This document shows positions 43,163 to 53,400 of a DNA stretch of 64,000 nt, in pieces. The translations under genes were made by a program, and so were the position numbers. Position 1 is the first letter of the stretch; every line of letters begins with the position of its first letter. This stretch comes from Chaetoceros tenuissimus (taxonomy: Eukaryota; Bacillariophyta; Thalassiosirophyceae; Chaetocerotales; Chaetocerotaceae), in assembly GCA_021927905.1 (NCBI GenBank), contig BLLK01000045.1:248001-312000 (forward strand), read 5' to 3'. The notes beneath the pieces are model-generated. The model was not told the origin of the DNA, ran no database searches, and saw only the letters and a program-made list of their open reading frames with translations.

Positions 43163-44914
43163 ATGTCAGCTAGTACAACATATACACCGTTGAGAGATGA
43201 TACATCGTATCGATCAATGTCATCCAATGAGCGAAGCTTCATTCGTTCATGCGCAACTGGAATCATTACTCATACTGGACATGGTACAAACAATACTAGA
43301 ATTGATCGGAATGGAAATATATTGAGAACGGATGGAAGATCAGCTGGAGAGTCAAGACCTATTCGAATGACATTTAGTAGATCACACAATGTGTCAGAAT
43401 GTACTGTTCAGTTTGGAGCTAATACTCGAGTATCATCGGTTGTCACTTGTCAATTGATTCCTCCTCCGCATTTAGATCGTCCAAATGATGGTTCCATTGC
43501 TTTTTCAGTGGATTTATCTCCCATGTCTGCAATGGGATTTGAATATGTTCAGCCAGCTTCTACATTGACTGGTCAACAGAGTAGTATAGGTGGTGGAATG
43601 GGACAAGCTCAAGATGATGGGCAGAAGTTGCTATCAAATAGAATATTGAGGATTATGGAACGGACTTTATTAAATGGTGGAGCTATCGATGCAGAGGCTC
43701 TTTGTGTTCAAAGTGGGAAGTGGGTATGGAGACTCATGGTTGATGTGACTGTTCTTGATCATGGTGGAAACCTTGTAGATGCATGTGTATTGAGTGCTAT
43801 TGCAGCATTGAGGCATTTTCGAAAACCAGAAGTTGAAGTTGATGAGAATGGGGGCGGTCCTTCTATTTTACATAGCGATGAAAGGGAACCTACGCCATTG
43901 CCTTTGCATCATTCACCGTTGACAGTGACTTTTGGATTGTATTCTGACCCCACTGGAGCTAGTACTACAGTATCTGCATTGGTTGATCCATCTCATCGTG
44001 AAGAGCTAGTTATGGATGGTACAACAACTTTTAGTTTCAATAAATATGGTGAAATCTGCTCACTTGACTTTCCAGGTGGTTGTGAATTGAAACCTCGTCA
44101 GTTGGTCACTTGTGCTACTTTGGGAAAGAGAAAGTGTGTTGAACTTTGTGAAATTCTAGAGAAATCGTTGACAGAGGCTGATCAAAAAGCAATCGAAGAA
44201 AGATTGAGTAGATTGAAATTGGCAGGAGGTTTTGGTAGCAGCAGTGACGTCGCATTGCCCGAAATATCTGAGAATGTACCATTTGCAGAGAGAACAGACA
44301 TGGAGCGTGATGGTGACATGATGGAGGTAGAACAAGATGGACTGAAAGATAGAGCAGCCGCAATTGCAGCTGCTGAGGAAGAGAGTTACAGGATAAATGC
44401 TCTAGACTATGCTCAAGGCCATGTTGCTGCCAAGGTCAAAGAAGATGATGCAAAGAAGGGTAAATCATCGAAAGGACCCATGTTTGGTGGCTCACTCATG
44501 GCTGCTATGCTCAAATCTGCTGGAGAATCTACAACAACAGAGGAAGAGAATACTTTTGCATCAGATCTCGAGCTTAAAGGATCATCCAAGAAAAGCAAGA
44601 CAGTTGCAACTTCGTCTAGTAGAACACAGGAGGCAGATGATGAATTTGAAAAGCTTGCTCAAGAAGCTTCCAACACATCTACAACAGTACAAAGGACAAC
44701 AGTATCATCAATGGATATAGATAGCGATGAAGAAGAAACTACTGTTGTTCAGAGTGAATTTGTTCAAATGACAGAAGAACCAGTAGTACAACAGAAGAAA
44801 TCAAAGGCCAAGACAAAGGTAGTGAAACAAGACGACGACGATGATGTCGACGATCTCGCAATGGCAGTAAAGTCAAAGTCCAAAAAGAAGAAGAGTAAAA
44901 AAAGTAAAAAATAA
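43163..44914 (+). CDS. RRP45: Exosome subunit RRP45 (EXOSC9), RNase PH family
   Basis: RRP45 is one of six RNase PH-like ring subunits of the exosome, which degrades and trims RNA in nucleus and cytoplasm. The frame gives 583 residues from MSASTTYTPL at 43163. RNase PH features are RNGNILRTDGRSAGESRPIR, then CTVQFGANTRVSSVVTCQLI, the central FSVDLSPMSAMGF, and LNGGAIDAEALCVQSGKWVW. Also present are VTVLDHGGNLVDACVLSAIAAL and LTVTFGLYSDPTG with LVDPSHREELVMDG. The last equals the DPT..EE...G block specific to RRP45. The C-terminal 230 residues are an acidic, Lys-rich tail ending in KKKKSKKSKK, as in the tails of animal EXOSC9. Catalytic phosphorolysis residues are not evident, in line with the inactive eukaryotic rings. 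Confidence 0.9.
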   Translation: MSASTTYTPLRDDTSYRSMSSNERSFIRSCATGIITHTGHGTNNTRIDRNGNILRTDGRSAGESRPIRMTFSRSHNVSECTVQFGANTRVSSVVTCQLIPPPHLDRPNDGSIAFSVDLSPMSAMGFEYVQPASTLTGQQSSIGGGMGQAQDDGQKLLSNRILRIMERTLLNGGAIDAEALCVQSGKWVWRLMVDVTVLDHGGNLVDACVLSAIAALRHFRKPEVEVDENGGGPSILHSDEREPTPLPLHHSPLTVTFGLYSDPTGASTTVSALVDPSHREELVMDGTTTFSFNKYGEICSLDFPGGCELKPRQLVTCATLGKRKCVELCEILEKSLTEADQKAIEERLSRLKLAGGFGSSSDVALPEISENVPFAERTDMERDGDMMEVEQDGLKDRAAAIAAAEEESYRINALDYAQGHVAAKVKEDDAKKGKSSKGPMFGGSLMAAMLKSAGESTTTEEENTFASDLELKGSSKKSKTVATSSSRTQEADDEFEKLAQEASNTSTTVQRTTVSSMDIDSDEEETTVVQSEFVQMTEEPVVQQKKSKAKTKVVKQDDDDDVDDLAMAVKSKSKKKKSKKSKK

Positions 44915-44994
44915 GCCCCAATTTTTGACTTACGAATATGATTTTTATCATGTAATGTACGTAGACATGCACAGTTTTTAGGTTAGCCGCTTAG

Positions 44995-45627
44995 TTAAAG
45001 TTCAAGTGCCTTAATTATCGTTCCAAGTGCACCTCTTGCTAGAATTACTTGCTTCTTAGCCTCTTCAAGATACTTAAGAACTTCGTCCTTTCCTCCGCCA
45101 GGATTGTATTCTCCAAACTGAGAGATGAAAGCCATACTGTTACTCATATTTTGTGCAGTGTTCCATTCCTCACAAGCTTCGAAGAAAGGCTCAAGCTGAT
45201 CAGGATCCAAATCCATATATTTTACTTTGTCAAAGACTTTCTCTATTTGAAACAAAGGATCTTTTGTGCTTCGAAGACCCAAATAGAATCTCACTGGATC
45301 AGCATCACGCTTACATTCTCCTCCATTTTCTTTACACACGGTAGTTTCTTGTTCAAAGTTGTCCAACAGGTATCCCAACTTTTCGTATCCTATCTTGATA
45401 CGTGCAAGCTCGTCAGCAGTTGGTGGTGCCTTTGCTGCAGATGCAATTCCTGGGCTCACAACTGTTGCAACAGTCGCCAAGGAGAATGCTGTAGCTGTTT
45501 GAAAGATTTCACGACGGGAAGCTGAAAGGCTGGTAGATTCTCTTACATTCGCAACCTGTGCTGTAAATGCATCGGTAGTCATGATGCATGCTAACAAAGC
45601 AAGGGCAGTATTTTTCGAAGAAACCAT
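44995..45627 (-). CDS. Thylakoid-lumen PsbQ/Psb31-like photosystem II extrinsic protein
   Basis: A 210-residue lumenal protein. The presequence has three parts: a signal peptide (MVSSKNTALALLACIMTTDAF) with the plastid-import F, a transit stretch, and a Tat-type signal with twin arginines (SRREIFQTATAFSLATVATV) ending ASA before AAKAPPTADEL. The mature part, about 145 residues, is helical: LARIKIGYEKLGYLLDNFEQ, TTVCKENGGECKRDADPVRF with a Cys pair, YLGLRSTKDPLFQIEKVF, and YLEEAKKQVILARGALGTII. This fits the four-helix-bundle PsbQ/Psb31 class of PSII extrinsic proteins found in diatoms; the YLGL...DPL pattern is typical. I am sure of the lumen targeting and fairly sure of the class, less of the exact subunit. 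An ATG six codons upstream (45645) is possible. No intron. Confidence 0.72.
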   Translation of the reverse strand: MVSSKNTALALLACIMTTDAFTAQVANVRESTSLSASRREIFQTATAFSLATVATVVSPGIASAAKAPPTADELARIKIGYEKLGYLLDNFEQETTVCKENGGECKRDADPVRFYLGLRSTKDPLFQIEKVFDKVKYMDLDPDQLEPFFEACEEWNTAQNMSNSMAFISQFGEYNPGGGKDEVLKYLEEAKKQVILARGALGTIIKALEL

Positions 45628-45645
45628 TTCGATAAAATTTATCAA

Positions 45646-45997
45646 TTGAAGCGATTTATGTTTTATGTCTCGATAGAATAGCTATGCAACTGTACCGTAC
45701 AATACAATTTCAATTGTAATGATGGTTTTATTGCGTGGTGTTCATCGATGATGTGTTTGATAAGAGAGTGTCAAGAAAGCTCAGAAAGATACAGTACCTC
45801 CCTACCCAACGGGATAAGTGCTGCATCCCTCCGCCGCCCTTCTTTCCTCCTTTGGTAGCATCAATTACCACATTACCACTCAATTGAAGCATACTTCTAT
45901 TCCTAATACTTCCATCGCTTGATTCCATAGGCATCATTAATCTATCTATGTTCATTCATTCTAAATAGTTGACGAACTCAATTTATAAGTTTTCAGC
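45646..45997. other. Divergent promoter region, Psb31-like / mL41
   Basis: 352 nt. A 75-codon minus-strand frame (45955-45728) with a Gly/Lys-rich centre exists but has no family signature and lies where both promoters should be, so it is not called. Nothing else seen. Confidence 0.4.
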
Positions 45998-46336
45998 ATG
46001 TTGCAATTAATAGGAAAATCGCTATCTTCAATCGTTTCGAAGTCAGCAAGCACAATAAATAACCAATGGACACAAACAAGAAACATGTCGAAATTTATGC
46101 CAAAATCAGCATCAAAGAGAAAGCCACTATCTACAAAGCACGCTCGCAAAGGATATTATAAAGGGAAGGGAGCAACGAAGGAAGGTACATTTAGAGGAAA
46201 GGCTGGAAGATTTGTTCTTGATCAAGAAAGAATGCTTGATATTGTTGCGCCTGATTTGACTGGATTTAAGCTCAAGCCATATATTGCAAAAACTGTACCA
46301 AAATGGGCTCCAGAAAATGATAGAAATCGTGCATAA
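45998..46336 (+). CDS. MRPL41: Mitochondrial large ribosomal subunit protein mL41
   Basis: A 112-residue mitochondrial ribosomal protein of the mL41 family (yeast MRPL27, animal MRPL41). The N-terminus (MLQLIGKSLSSIVSKSAS, rich in Ser, Lys and hydrophobics, no acids) is a likely mitochondrial presequence. The family core follows: LSTKHARKGYYKGKGATKEG (the K-G-Y/F-YKG block), GKAGRFVLDQERMLDIVAPD (corresponding to GGY.ID..K....VVPDL), and LTGFKLKPYIAKTVPKW, the strongest diagnostic segment. The size fits the family. It is intronless and convergent with the zeaxanthin epoxidase gene. Confidence 0.85.
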   Translation: MLQLIGKSLSSIVSKSASTINNQWTQTRNMSKFMPKSASKRKPLSTKHARKGYYKGKGATKEGTFRGKAGRFVLDQERMLDIVAPDLTGFKLKPYIAKTVPKWAPENDRNRA

Positions 46337-46552
46337 GTTGAATCTGAAAGCGCTACGATGATGGTCTGTGATATGCGGAACAATGAAGGAATTATTGAAG
46401 TTACAAAGTTTCTCAATCAGGAATGAATGAAGACTCGAGCAGGTTTGAACGCGTACATCACATTTCATATTTCCAATACAACAATGTAATATATATTTTT
46501 AAAAAAGTCAATAAAATAAGACTATACAATTAATATTAGCGTCAACAGATCT

Positions 46553-48404
46553 TTATGCTTCAACGGTTTCACCTTCAACCTCAGCCTTCTGGAAGAATGA
46601 TGGTCCACTCTCGATCTTCTTTCCAGCAGCTACATCAGCAAAAGCCTTTTCAGCATCAACCTTGTGTCTGGACATAATCTTGTCCTCGAGTTCTGCTGGA
46701 AGATCTCCCATATTTCCACTTGGATAATAACTGTAGAGGAATGCAAATTGAGCTGGGAAAATAAGATATTGCAATAGTGGCTAAAGGAAAGAAATTGGTG
46801 GTGAGATAATGTAAATTTTTGCATGATGGATAACAAGATTCTTCAAAATTAGATAAACTCACCTTCCAGAAGAAAGTCAAATAACTCTTCCATGATGTTC
46901 CCTTATTGTCGTGTGGAGACCATGGTGTATCAAATGCATTGATGATAAGATCAGAGGCAAGACGAGACAAGAACTGTACTGCACTAACACGAAGAATACG
47001 CTTTCTGTAGAATGCCTGAAGATTATCTTCAATCTTTTCTGTGGTCTTGGTCTGTGCCAAAATTTCAGTCAATACATATGCATCTTCAATTGCCTGACAT
47101 CCACCCTGTCCAAGATTTGGCATCATAGGATGAACTGCATCTCCTGTCAATACAACGTTTCCGTCAGCCCAACTACGAAGGAACTCTGGAGAACGGTCAT
47201 ACAAATCACGCTGTTCCACACTATCTGGTGGGGTAGCATCAAGTACCTTGAATACTTCGTCGGACCAACCCTCGTGAAGAGTCTTGATGTATTCTACTAG
47301 ATTTTCTTCTGGATCTGCTTGCTCGTCTCTTATAGATCCACCCCATCCACTTGGAGCCTTCTTGGATCCAGGAGGAAGAGCAAAGAATGCATACCATTGA
47401 ATGCGTCCATCACCAACATCAGAAGTTACGAAATATCTCTGTGGTCCAATGTATACCTTGTATCCAGTCTCATAGTAATCTGGTGTCTTGACAACAGTCT
47501 CTCCTGCAAACACAGTGTATCCACTGTACTTACATCCCTGTCTAGTCTTCAAGTCTTTGCTAGATCCCTTAATTTCTTCCCCATACATTTGTGCACGAAC
47601 AGCTGACCAGATACCATCAGACCCAACCAATACATCTGCATCTACACTCTGCCCATCTGCAAGATTGACAGTAACCCCTTTACCCTTTCCATGACTTTGG
47701 TATCCGGTGACAGGGTTTCCGTTCTGGATAAAATCAGGTTTAAGTTTCTTACATTCATCAATCAAAATTTCTTGCAAATCAGGGCGATCAATAACACCAG
47801 TATATGGCAAACCAAATACATCTGCACATTCTCTAAGAGGGAACTTTACAAACCAATCAGCTGGTGCATCAGGATTAGTCAAGTAATCCAAAGAATCATC
47901 AGTCATACGGAAAGACCCATCTGCTCTAAGTCCATCTTTGATACCACAGACACGAGTTCCAGTAAAGGTAAATTTATCCATGACACGTTCGAAAAGCTCT
48001 TCGTCAATTTCTTTCAATACAGAAAGCGCATTAGAAGCAAATTGAATTGGTCCACCGAATCTAGCAAACGCTGCAGTCTTTTCATAAACAGTTACATCAA
48101 ATCCTTTCTTAAGCATGTATAGTGCAGTTGTAAGTCCTCCAACTCCTCCTCCAGCAATAGCTACCTTCAATGGTCTTCCTGGACGAGCTGGAAGGGAAAG
48201 GAGCTCGTAATCAGTTTTATCAGTTGCTTTCTCATCTGTTTCATTAGCGACTGCATCAGACATACGAAGAGAAGTTGCAGATGCTTTTGGTGAGAAATAT
48301 TTCTGTGCATTTGATTGTTGGATAGATGCAGTTTGACGAGTAGAGATTGGTGCAAAAGCAGATGCAGATGCAACCAACAATAAGCAGGATGAGATGAATT
48401 TCAT
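46553..48404 (-). CDS. ZEP: Zeaxanthin epoxidase
   Basis: A plastid FAD monooxygenase that turns zeaxanthin into antheraxanthin and violaxanthin (and diatoxanthin back to diadinoxanthin in diatoms), the epoxidation arm of the xanthophyll cycle and an entry to fucoxanthin synthesis. Exons 48404-46863 and 46780-46553 (82-nt intron GTGAGT...TTTAG) give 589 residues. The presequence MKFISSCLLLVASASAFAP contains the diatom ASAFAP motif exactly. The Rossmann FAD motif is VAIAGGGVGGLTTALYML (residues 81-98), then FDVTVYEKT. Also present are GVIDRPDLQEIL, VLVGSDGIWSAVR (the DG motif), and the second FAD motif VVLTGDAVHPMMPNLGQGGC with AIEDAYVL. No C-terminal FHA domain is present, unlike plant ZEP. 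It is divergent from the CSP41-like gene. Confidence 0.93.
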
Positions 48405-48778
48405 GTTTCTATTTTGATCTAACTATGAAACGACAATGGAAATTATCTGAGTTAGAGAGAAAATAGTAAGGAAGTAATTATTTGATGGATAGTAGTAACT
48501 TCAAAATGAAGAATAGTGAACCCACGTATTTGTATGCCATCAGCATCTTGAAGCAAATTTTTGCGCCAAGCTCGCAAGATTTTTCTACGTTGTGTCAATC
48601 AGAAAAAGAAGAGAAGCAAAGAAAGAGAGCATCATTGGATGACGACGCAAATAATGAAGAAAGGGGACAACATGTTCATGTATTATGAAACATAATTGCA
48701 CCATCAACAAAGGCTTTCTAATAGTCCTGAGCAACAAGAAACTTATTCAATTAGGTTCGCGAAATATAAACTGAAGAA
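48405..48778. other. Divergent promoter region, ZEP / CSP41-like
   Basis: 374 nt between two plastid-protein genes. A 68-codon plus-strand frame (48482-48688) lies inside but has no known signature. A shared promoter is likely; no specific light-response element can be named. Confidence 0.4.
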
Positions 48779-50044
48779 ATGATGATTCCAAAAAGTGTAG
48801 CTGTTGTTACTTTGCTCCTTGCTGCTCCATCTGCGGCTTTTATGCCATCCAGCAGACCATCTCATGCTGCAGCAAGAAAATCTTCTTTGAACATGAGTGC
48901 TGCACTTATTGTACAGAATAAGGGCGGTGGACATGGAGAGCTTGGTACGTAAATATGTTTACATATTTCTCTTCTTCTAAAGGAAGTCATGTCTGATTTA
49001 ATTTTCTTTTATAGGATTTCAACTTGCAAAGACTCTTCAGTCCAACGACAAAATTACTTCCATCACAATTCTACAAGACGAAGCATGCAACGATGAGAAG
49101 GAACCATTCAAGTCATATGGAACTGATATTCCTGATGTAAAAATTGTAAAAGCAAATTTGGCAGATGAATCCATGACTGCAGAATCTCTCAAAGAAATTC
49201 TTGGAGATGCTACTTTTGAATATGTATGGGATAATGCATCCAAAAAGCCTGAGGGAGCAGGCAAGGCTGTATGTGATTGCGCAAAATCTTGGAATACAAA
49301 GGTATTCACCTATGTATCTTCTGCTGGTATGTATCAACCAACTGGTGAATTCCCAATGCCAGAGACTACACCAGTAAAGGAGTCAGCAGGACAAAACTTG
49401 TTTGATAATTATGCTGTTGAGATTGGTTTGCCACTTGTTTCTTTCCGTCCACAATACATTTATGGACCAAAATCGAACAAATATGATTACATTGATTGGT
49501 ATTTTGATCGTTTGTGTAGGGGGCTTCCACTTCCAATCCCTGGAGATGGAACTCAAAAAGTTTCCTTGACTAATTCCGAAGATGTTGCATCACTTCTTGC
49601 TGCTGTTTTGGAAAACGAGGAGGCGGCTATTGAACAAAGATTTTTCAACTGTGGAACTGATAAGCTTTATTCTTACGATGAATACATGTGTGCTGAAGTG
49701 CAGGAATTGCAAAGGATGATGTTGCTATTGAACATTATGATGCAGACATGTTTGGAAAGGCGAAGTTCCCATTTCGTTTGACTGACTTTTACGTTTCTCC
49801 TGACACTGCCAAGGAGAAGCTCGGATGGACTGGACCATCCCATGATTTGGCAGATGATTTGAAGGAATACTATGAGGGATTCAAGGCTCGTGGAATGTTG
49901 GAGAAGGACATTTCTATTGAGAAAGATTATGAAATTGTTTTTGCTTCAAAGTCTAATTTTGAGATTGGATCTGTATATGATAAGTACTTGGGATTGAACA
50001 TTGATACAAGCAACGTCAAGCCTTTGGATGTTAACATTAACTAA
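48779..50044 (+). pseudogene. CSP41-like plastid NAD-binding/endoribonuclease-type protein, with a frameshift
   Basis: A relative of plant CSP41b, an SDR-like protein that binds chloroplast RNA. Exon 1 (48779-48944) encodes a signal peptide with a plastid motif (MMIPKSVAVVTLLLAAPSAAF, then MPSSRP) and the nucleotide-binding entry VQNKGGGHGELG. A 70-nt intron leads to exon 2. CSP41-like blocks follow: FEYVWDNASKKP, VFTYVSSAGMYQPTGE, VSFRPQYIYGPKSNKY, IDWYFDRLCRGLPLPIPGDG, and FNCGTDKLYSYDEYM. The reading then shifts between about 49697 and 49700. The first frame runs to a stop at 49781, while the family sequence resumes at once in another frame as AGIAKDDVAIEHYDADMFGK and continues to FRLTDFYVSPDTAKEKLGW and 50044. 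One missing base explains it. Since both halves are otherwise intact this may be a sequencing or assembly error rather than a dead gene. Confidence 0.72.
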
Positions 50045-50494
50045 ACATGTTCATATCTTTCAATGACCACCGATTTTACTCATCTCGCTGGGAACGTTTC
50101 CATGTTATTTTCACAAATGAAAAAAGGTGGGGATCGCTTACTTTCTTCTGATTCCTTTTTTTATTACTTTTATTGACCTTGTTTTTTATATACCGTATGG
50201 ATATAAGTTTGTTAAAGATTCTAGTGAATTGGTGAATTCAAATTCTCAAAATCCAACAAAAATCTAAGCTAAATTAGTTCTCGCGCCGATGGCAACAAGA
50301 GTAAAGACCCGCCAAATTAAAATGGAAGCCAAAGGATGGACACCGAACACCGATCCAGATACTATTCGATCTCTCTCATTTTTCAATCATCAAAGATATA
50401 GTAACCTAGAATAGCAAGTCTAGTCTACTGTATTCATCAACAAGCATACCATACATCCGTATTCATCTGCATTGCTATCGCATAGACCATCAAG
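50045..50494. other. Intergenic region upstream of SNF2 copy B
   Basis: 450 nt with the 3' end of the CSP41-like gene and the promoter of copy B. It has a GC-rich cluster near 50280-50316 (TCTCGCGCCGATGG and CCCGCCAAA, the latter listed separately) and poly-T tracts. No gene. Confidence 0.4.
50308..50316 (-). promoter_or_regulatory. E2F-like element
   Basis: Read on the minus strand it is TTTGGCGGG, one base from the TTTSSCGC consensus and a known functional variant in other eukaryotes. It lies about 180 nt upstream of the copy B start, a distance like that at the ATRX-like gene. Function is inferred. Confidence 0.25.
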
Positions 50495-53400
50495 ATGCCA
50501 ACTAGGAGTGGAAACCGCTTCAGAGCAAGAGATCATACATCACCAGCCACGACTGCTTCTGATGATCAAAAAGTACCTACCTCAACTGATGCCTCCTCCG
50601 TTTCATCTCCCCCTGAAGCTAGATTAGAAGAGAGAGCAAGCGAGTTTGAGCTTTCCTCTACTGAACGTCGTAGGGAAAGAAGAGAAGAGTATCTCTCTTC
50701 GGATCGCGGCGGTTCCGATGAATCCTCTTCTGAAAGTGAGGCGGAAGCGGAGATACCGACTAGGAAGACGATTCTCATGCGTAGCCAAACCATGGGCAAC
50801 GAGGAAGAAGACGATGCCGAATGGAAGGAAGGTTGCAAAGATACTGGATTTGAAAAGGAAGCCGACCTCTACACAAATGGCAAGGAAGATAGGTCCGACT
50901 CCGAGCTCGGAGATGATGATGACTACCTAGATGATGAAGAGTCGGAAGAGGAAGAGTCGGAAGACGAGGAGTGGTACTCTAGTACTAGAAGAAAACGCAA
51001 GTTCAATAGAAAGACGACATATAACGAGAGACCTAAGCTTTCCACCAGAAAAGATGTACAGGTCAGACCTCAGCTCACCACAGAGCAAAAGCAACAAGAG
51101 CTAGCCAAGATTGTAGAAAGCGGAGACGACTATGCATCTTTGAACCAGTTCTTGGTGTGTTTGCTATGGGACTTTGACTTTAGATACACTCTATTGCATC
51201 ATCAATACCAAGGAGTACTAGCTGTAGCTGGAGTAGATAGTGCACATGTGTGTAAGGAGCTAGAGAAGCTAAGTGAAAGTGACAAGGAGAAGGTGTTTGG
51301 ACTTGAGGAGGATAGTGTTGAGTTTCGTCGTGAGTTTTGTGTGAATAATATGAAGCTTGTAGAGAGTAAGGGGATGTTGCTTGCAGATGATATGGTAAGG
51401 AATTTTTATATGTTTTCGTCATGACAAATATGAATGACATCTGGTTGGAACAATCTCATGTTATATTTTTATTATAAATAGGGTCTTGGTAAAACGATTC
51501 AGGGTTTAGGCGGAGCGATTCTTCGTAACCATCTTGTCAATGTCATCATGTCTGCAAACAATCGTCTTCATGTTCCAAAGCCAACTCTCATTTTGGGTCC
51601 GAATGATGCAGTTCTAGCGCAGTGGGAGGAGTCTTTGATTGCGAGTGGATATCCTCAAGGCAAGATCAGACTATTCAATAGAAAAAGTGGTAAACAGACA
51701 CAAGGAGATACATTTCTGTTACTCACAAGATATCAGTTGATGACAGAAATGAGGAGTTTGTTTCAGTCAAAGTTGTCCTCTATCTTTCCGAAGCGGGTGG
51801 ATCAATTATTCATTAAAATGTTAGAGAATCAGTATCAGGCTAGTAAAGGCAAAGCCAAGAATCAATATCGTGAGAAGGAGGAAACAGTTTCTCAATGTAT
51901 TACAAGAATATTCAAAAACAATGAGTTTTCTATCAAGTCCGAGTTTGAGATGCTACTGGTTGATGAGAGCCACTTCCTTCGCAACCTTGAGGCTTTTTGG
52001 GTAAGTTTGAAGTTAAGACAACTCACAAATTATATTATAATATATCATTATCTCATTATGCGTATTATATTCAGGGTATGGGAAGCGCTCTTCTCGGAAT
52101 GTATTCCAACCGCACCGCTTTACTGAGTGGAACACCATACAACAACAGTTCTCAAGACATGGCGACACAAATGACAATGATTGATGCTAATCATCCAGCT
52201 GCAGATGTTGAATGGTGGAAACAAGCGACCAGTGATATTAGCTTAGACAAAGTTGTGAAGAACATCACTAGTTGGCGCGAAGTCTATATGCTTCGTCGAG
52301 ACAAGACTCTCCTTTCTAAGACTCTACCACCAAAGACCTCTTCAAAGGTTGAAGTTTCGCCATATATGACTGAGATGAGTATTTATCTGAACTATGAGAA
52401 AATGTTTCTCGAAGATCTCAAACGATTCTCGAAATACGCTAATGCAGGAAGGTTGACTCCAGAAGCCCTCCAAAGCATGTTACAGTCTTTTCAAAATATG
52501 ATGGCCAAGATGAGTCTAATGAGAATGAGTCTTATCCATCCAATCATTCCCGGAGGCCGTGAAATTACGATGCAGTTTTCTCCAACGCGCCGTCAGTTGA
52601 TTTCAAAATGCAAAACGGCAAACGCAAAGGTATGTGTCTGTTGTGCAAGGATGCCATCCGACCCTCCTCCTACTAAGGGTGATCAAAAAAGCACCAACGA
52701 TGTATCCGCTGAAATGGATACCGATGGCAATCCAGATGATGTAGAGACAGGACCTTCTCTCGGTGCCACCAATCAGGGACAGAACTCCACAAATGAAAAT
52801 GATGCCGACAAACAACAAAAAGTTCAGATGCAGAAATTGGGGAAACTAGTTCCACTTGCAATGCCTATATGCAGTGCTTCCGACAAAGCCCCACATTTTA
52901 TCCATCAGAAATGTAAGAAGAAGTTTCTCCAAAGTTTTGAAGACAGTGATGAGACTCCAGTTTGCCCTCGCTGTATCGACTTTGAGAAGAGACTCAAGCT
53001 ATCTCAACAAGATTGTTCTGACTCTTCTCTCAAGACATATTGCGAGCATATCCAAGCTAGTCCAAATGTGAAGGGTATTCAAGCATCATCAAAGATCCAA
53101 CAAGTCATTGATTGGGCAATGTCAATTCCAAAAGATGACAAAGTCATCATCTATTCATTCTTCAAGGCCACTCTGTAAGTATACCCTCATTCATTGAATT
53201 TTTCTACTAAAATACGCATCACTCATAATATATTGTAAAGTGATATTCTCGAAGGTATCTTCGTTGAGCACTTCGACCTCGAATGTGAGAGATTTGACGG
53301 AGATGTTTCAGCTACCGCACGTGCAAAGGCAATGTCTAGATTCAAAGAGTCTCCAACTTGCAGGTTCCTACTTGTGTCTGTTCAATCAGGAGGAGTAGGT

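Noticed and set aside
45728-45955. 75-codon Gly/Lys-rich frame between Psb31-like and mL41 genes
   Set aside because: It lies in a divergent promoter region, has no recognisable domain, and its composition looks like chance.
48482-48688. 68-codon frame between ZEP and CSP41-like genes
   Set aside because: It lies in the shared upstream region with no motif or targeting signal; likely 5' UTR or promoter.
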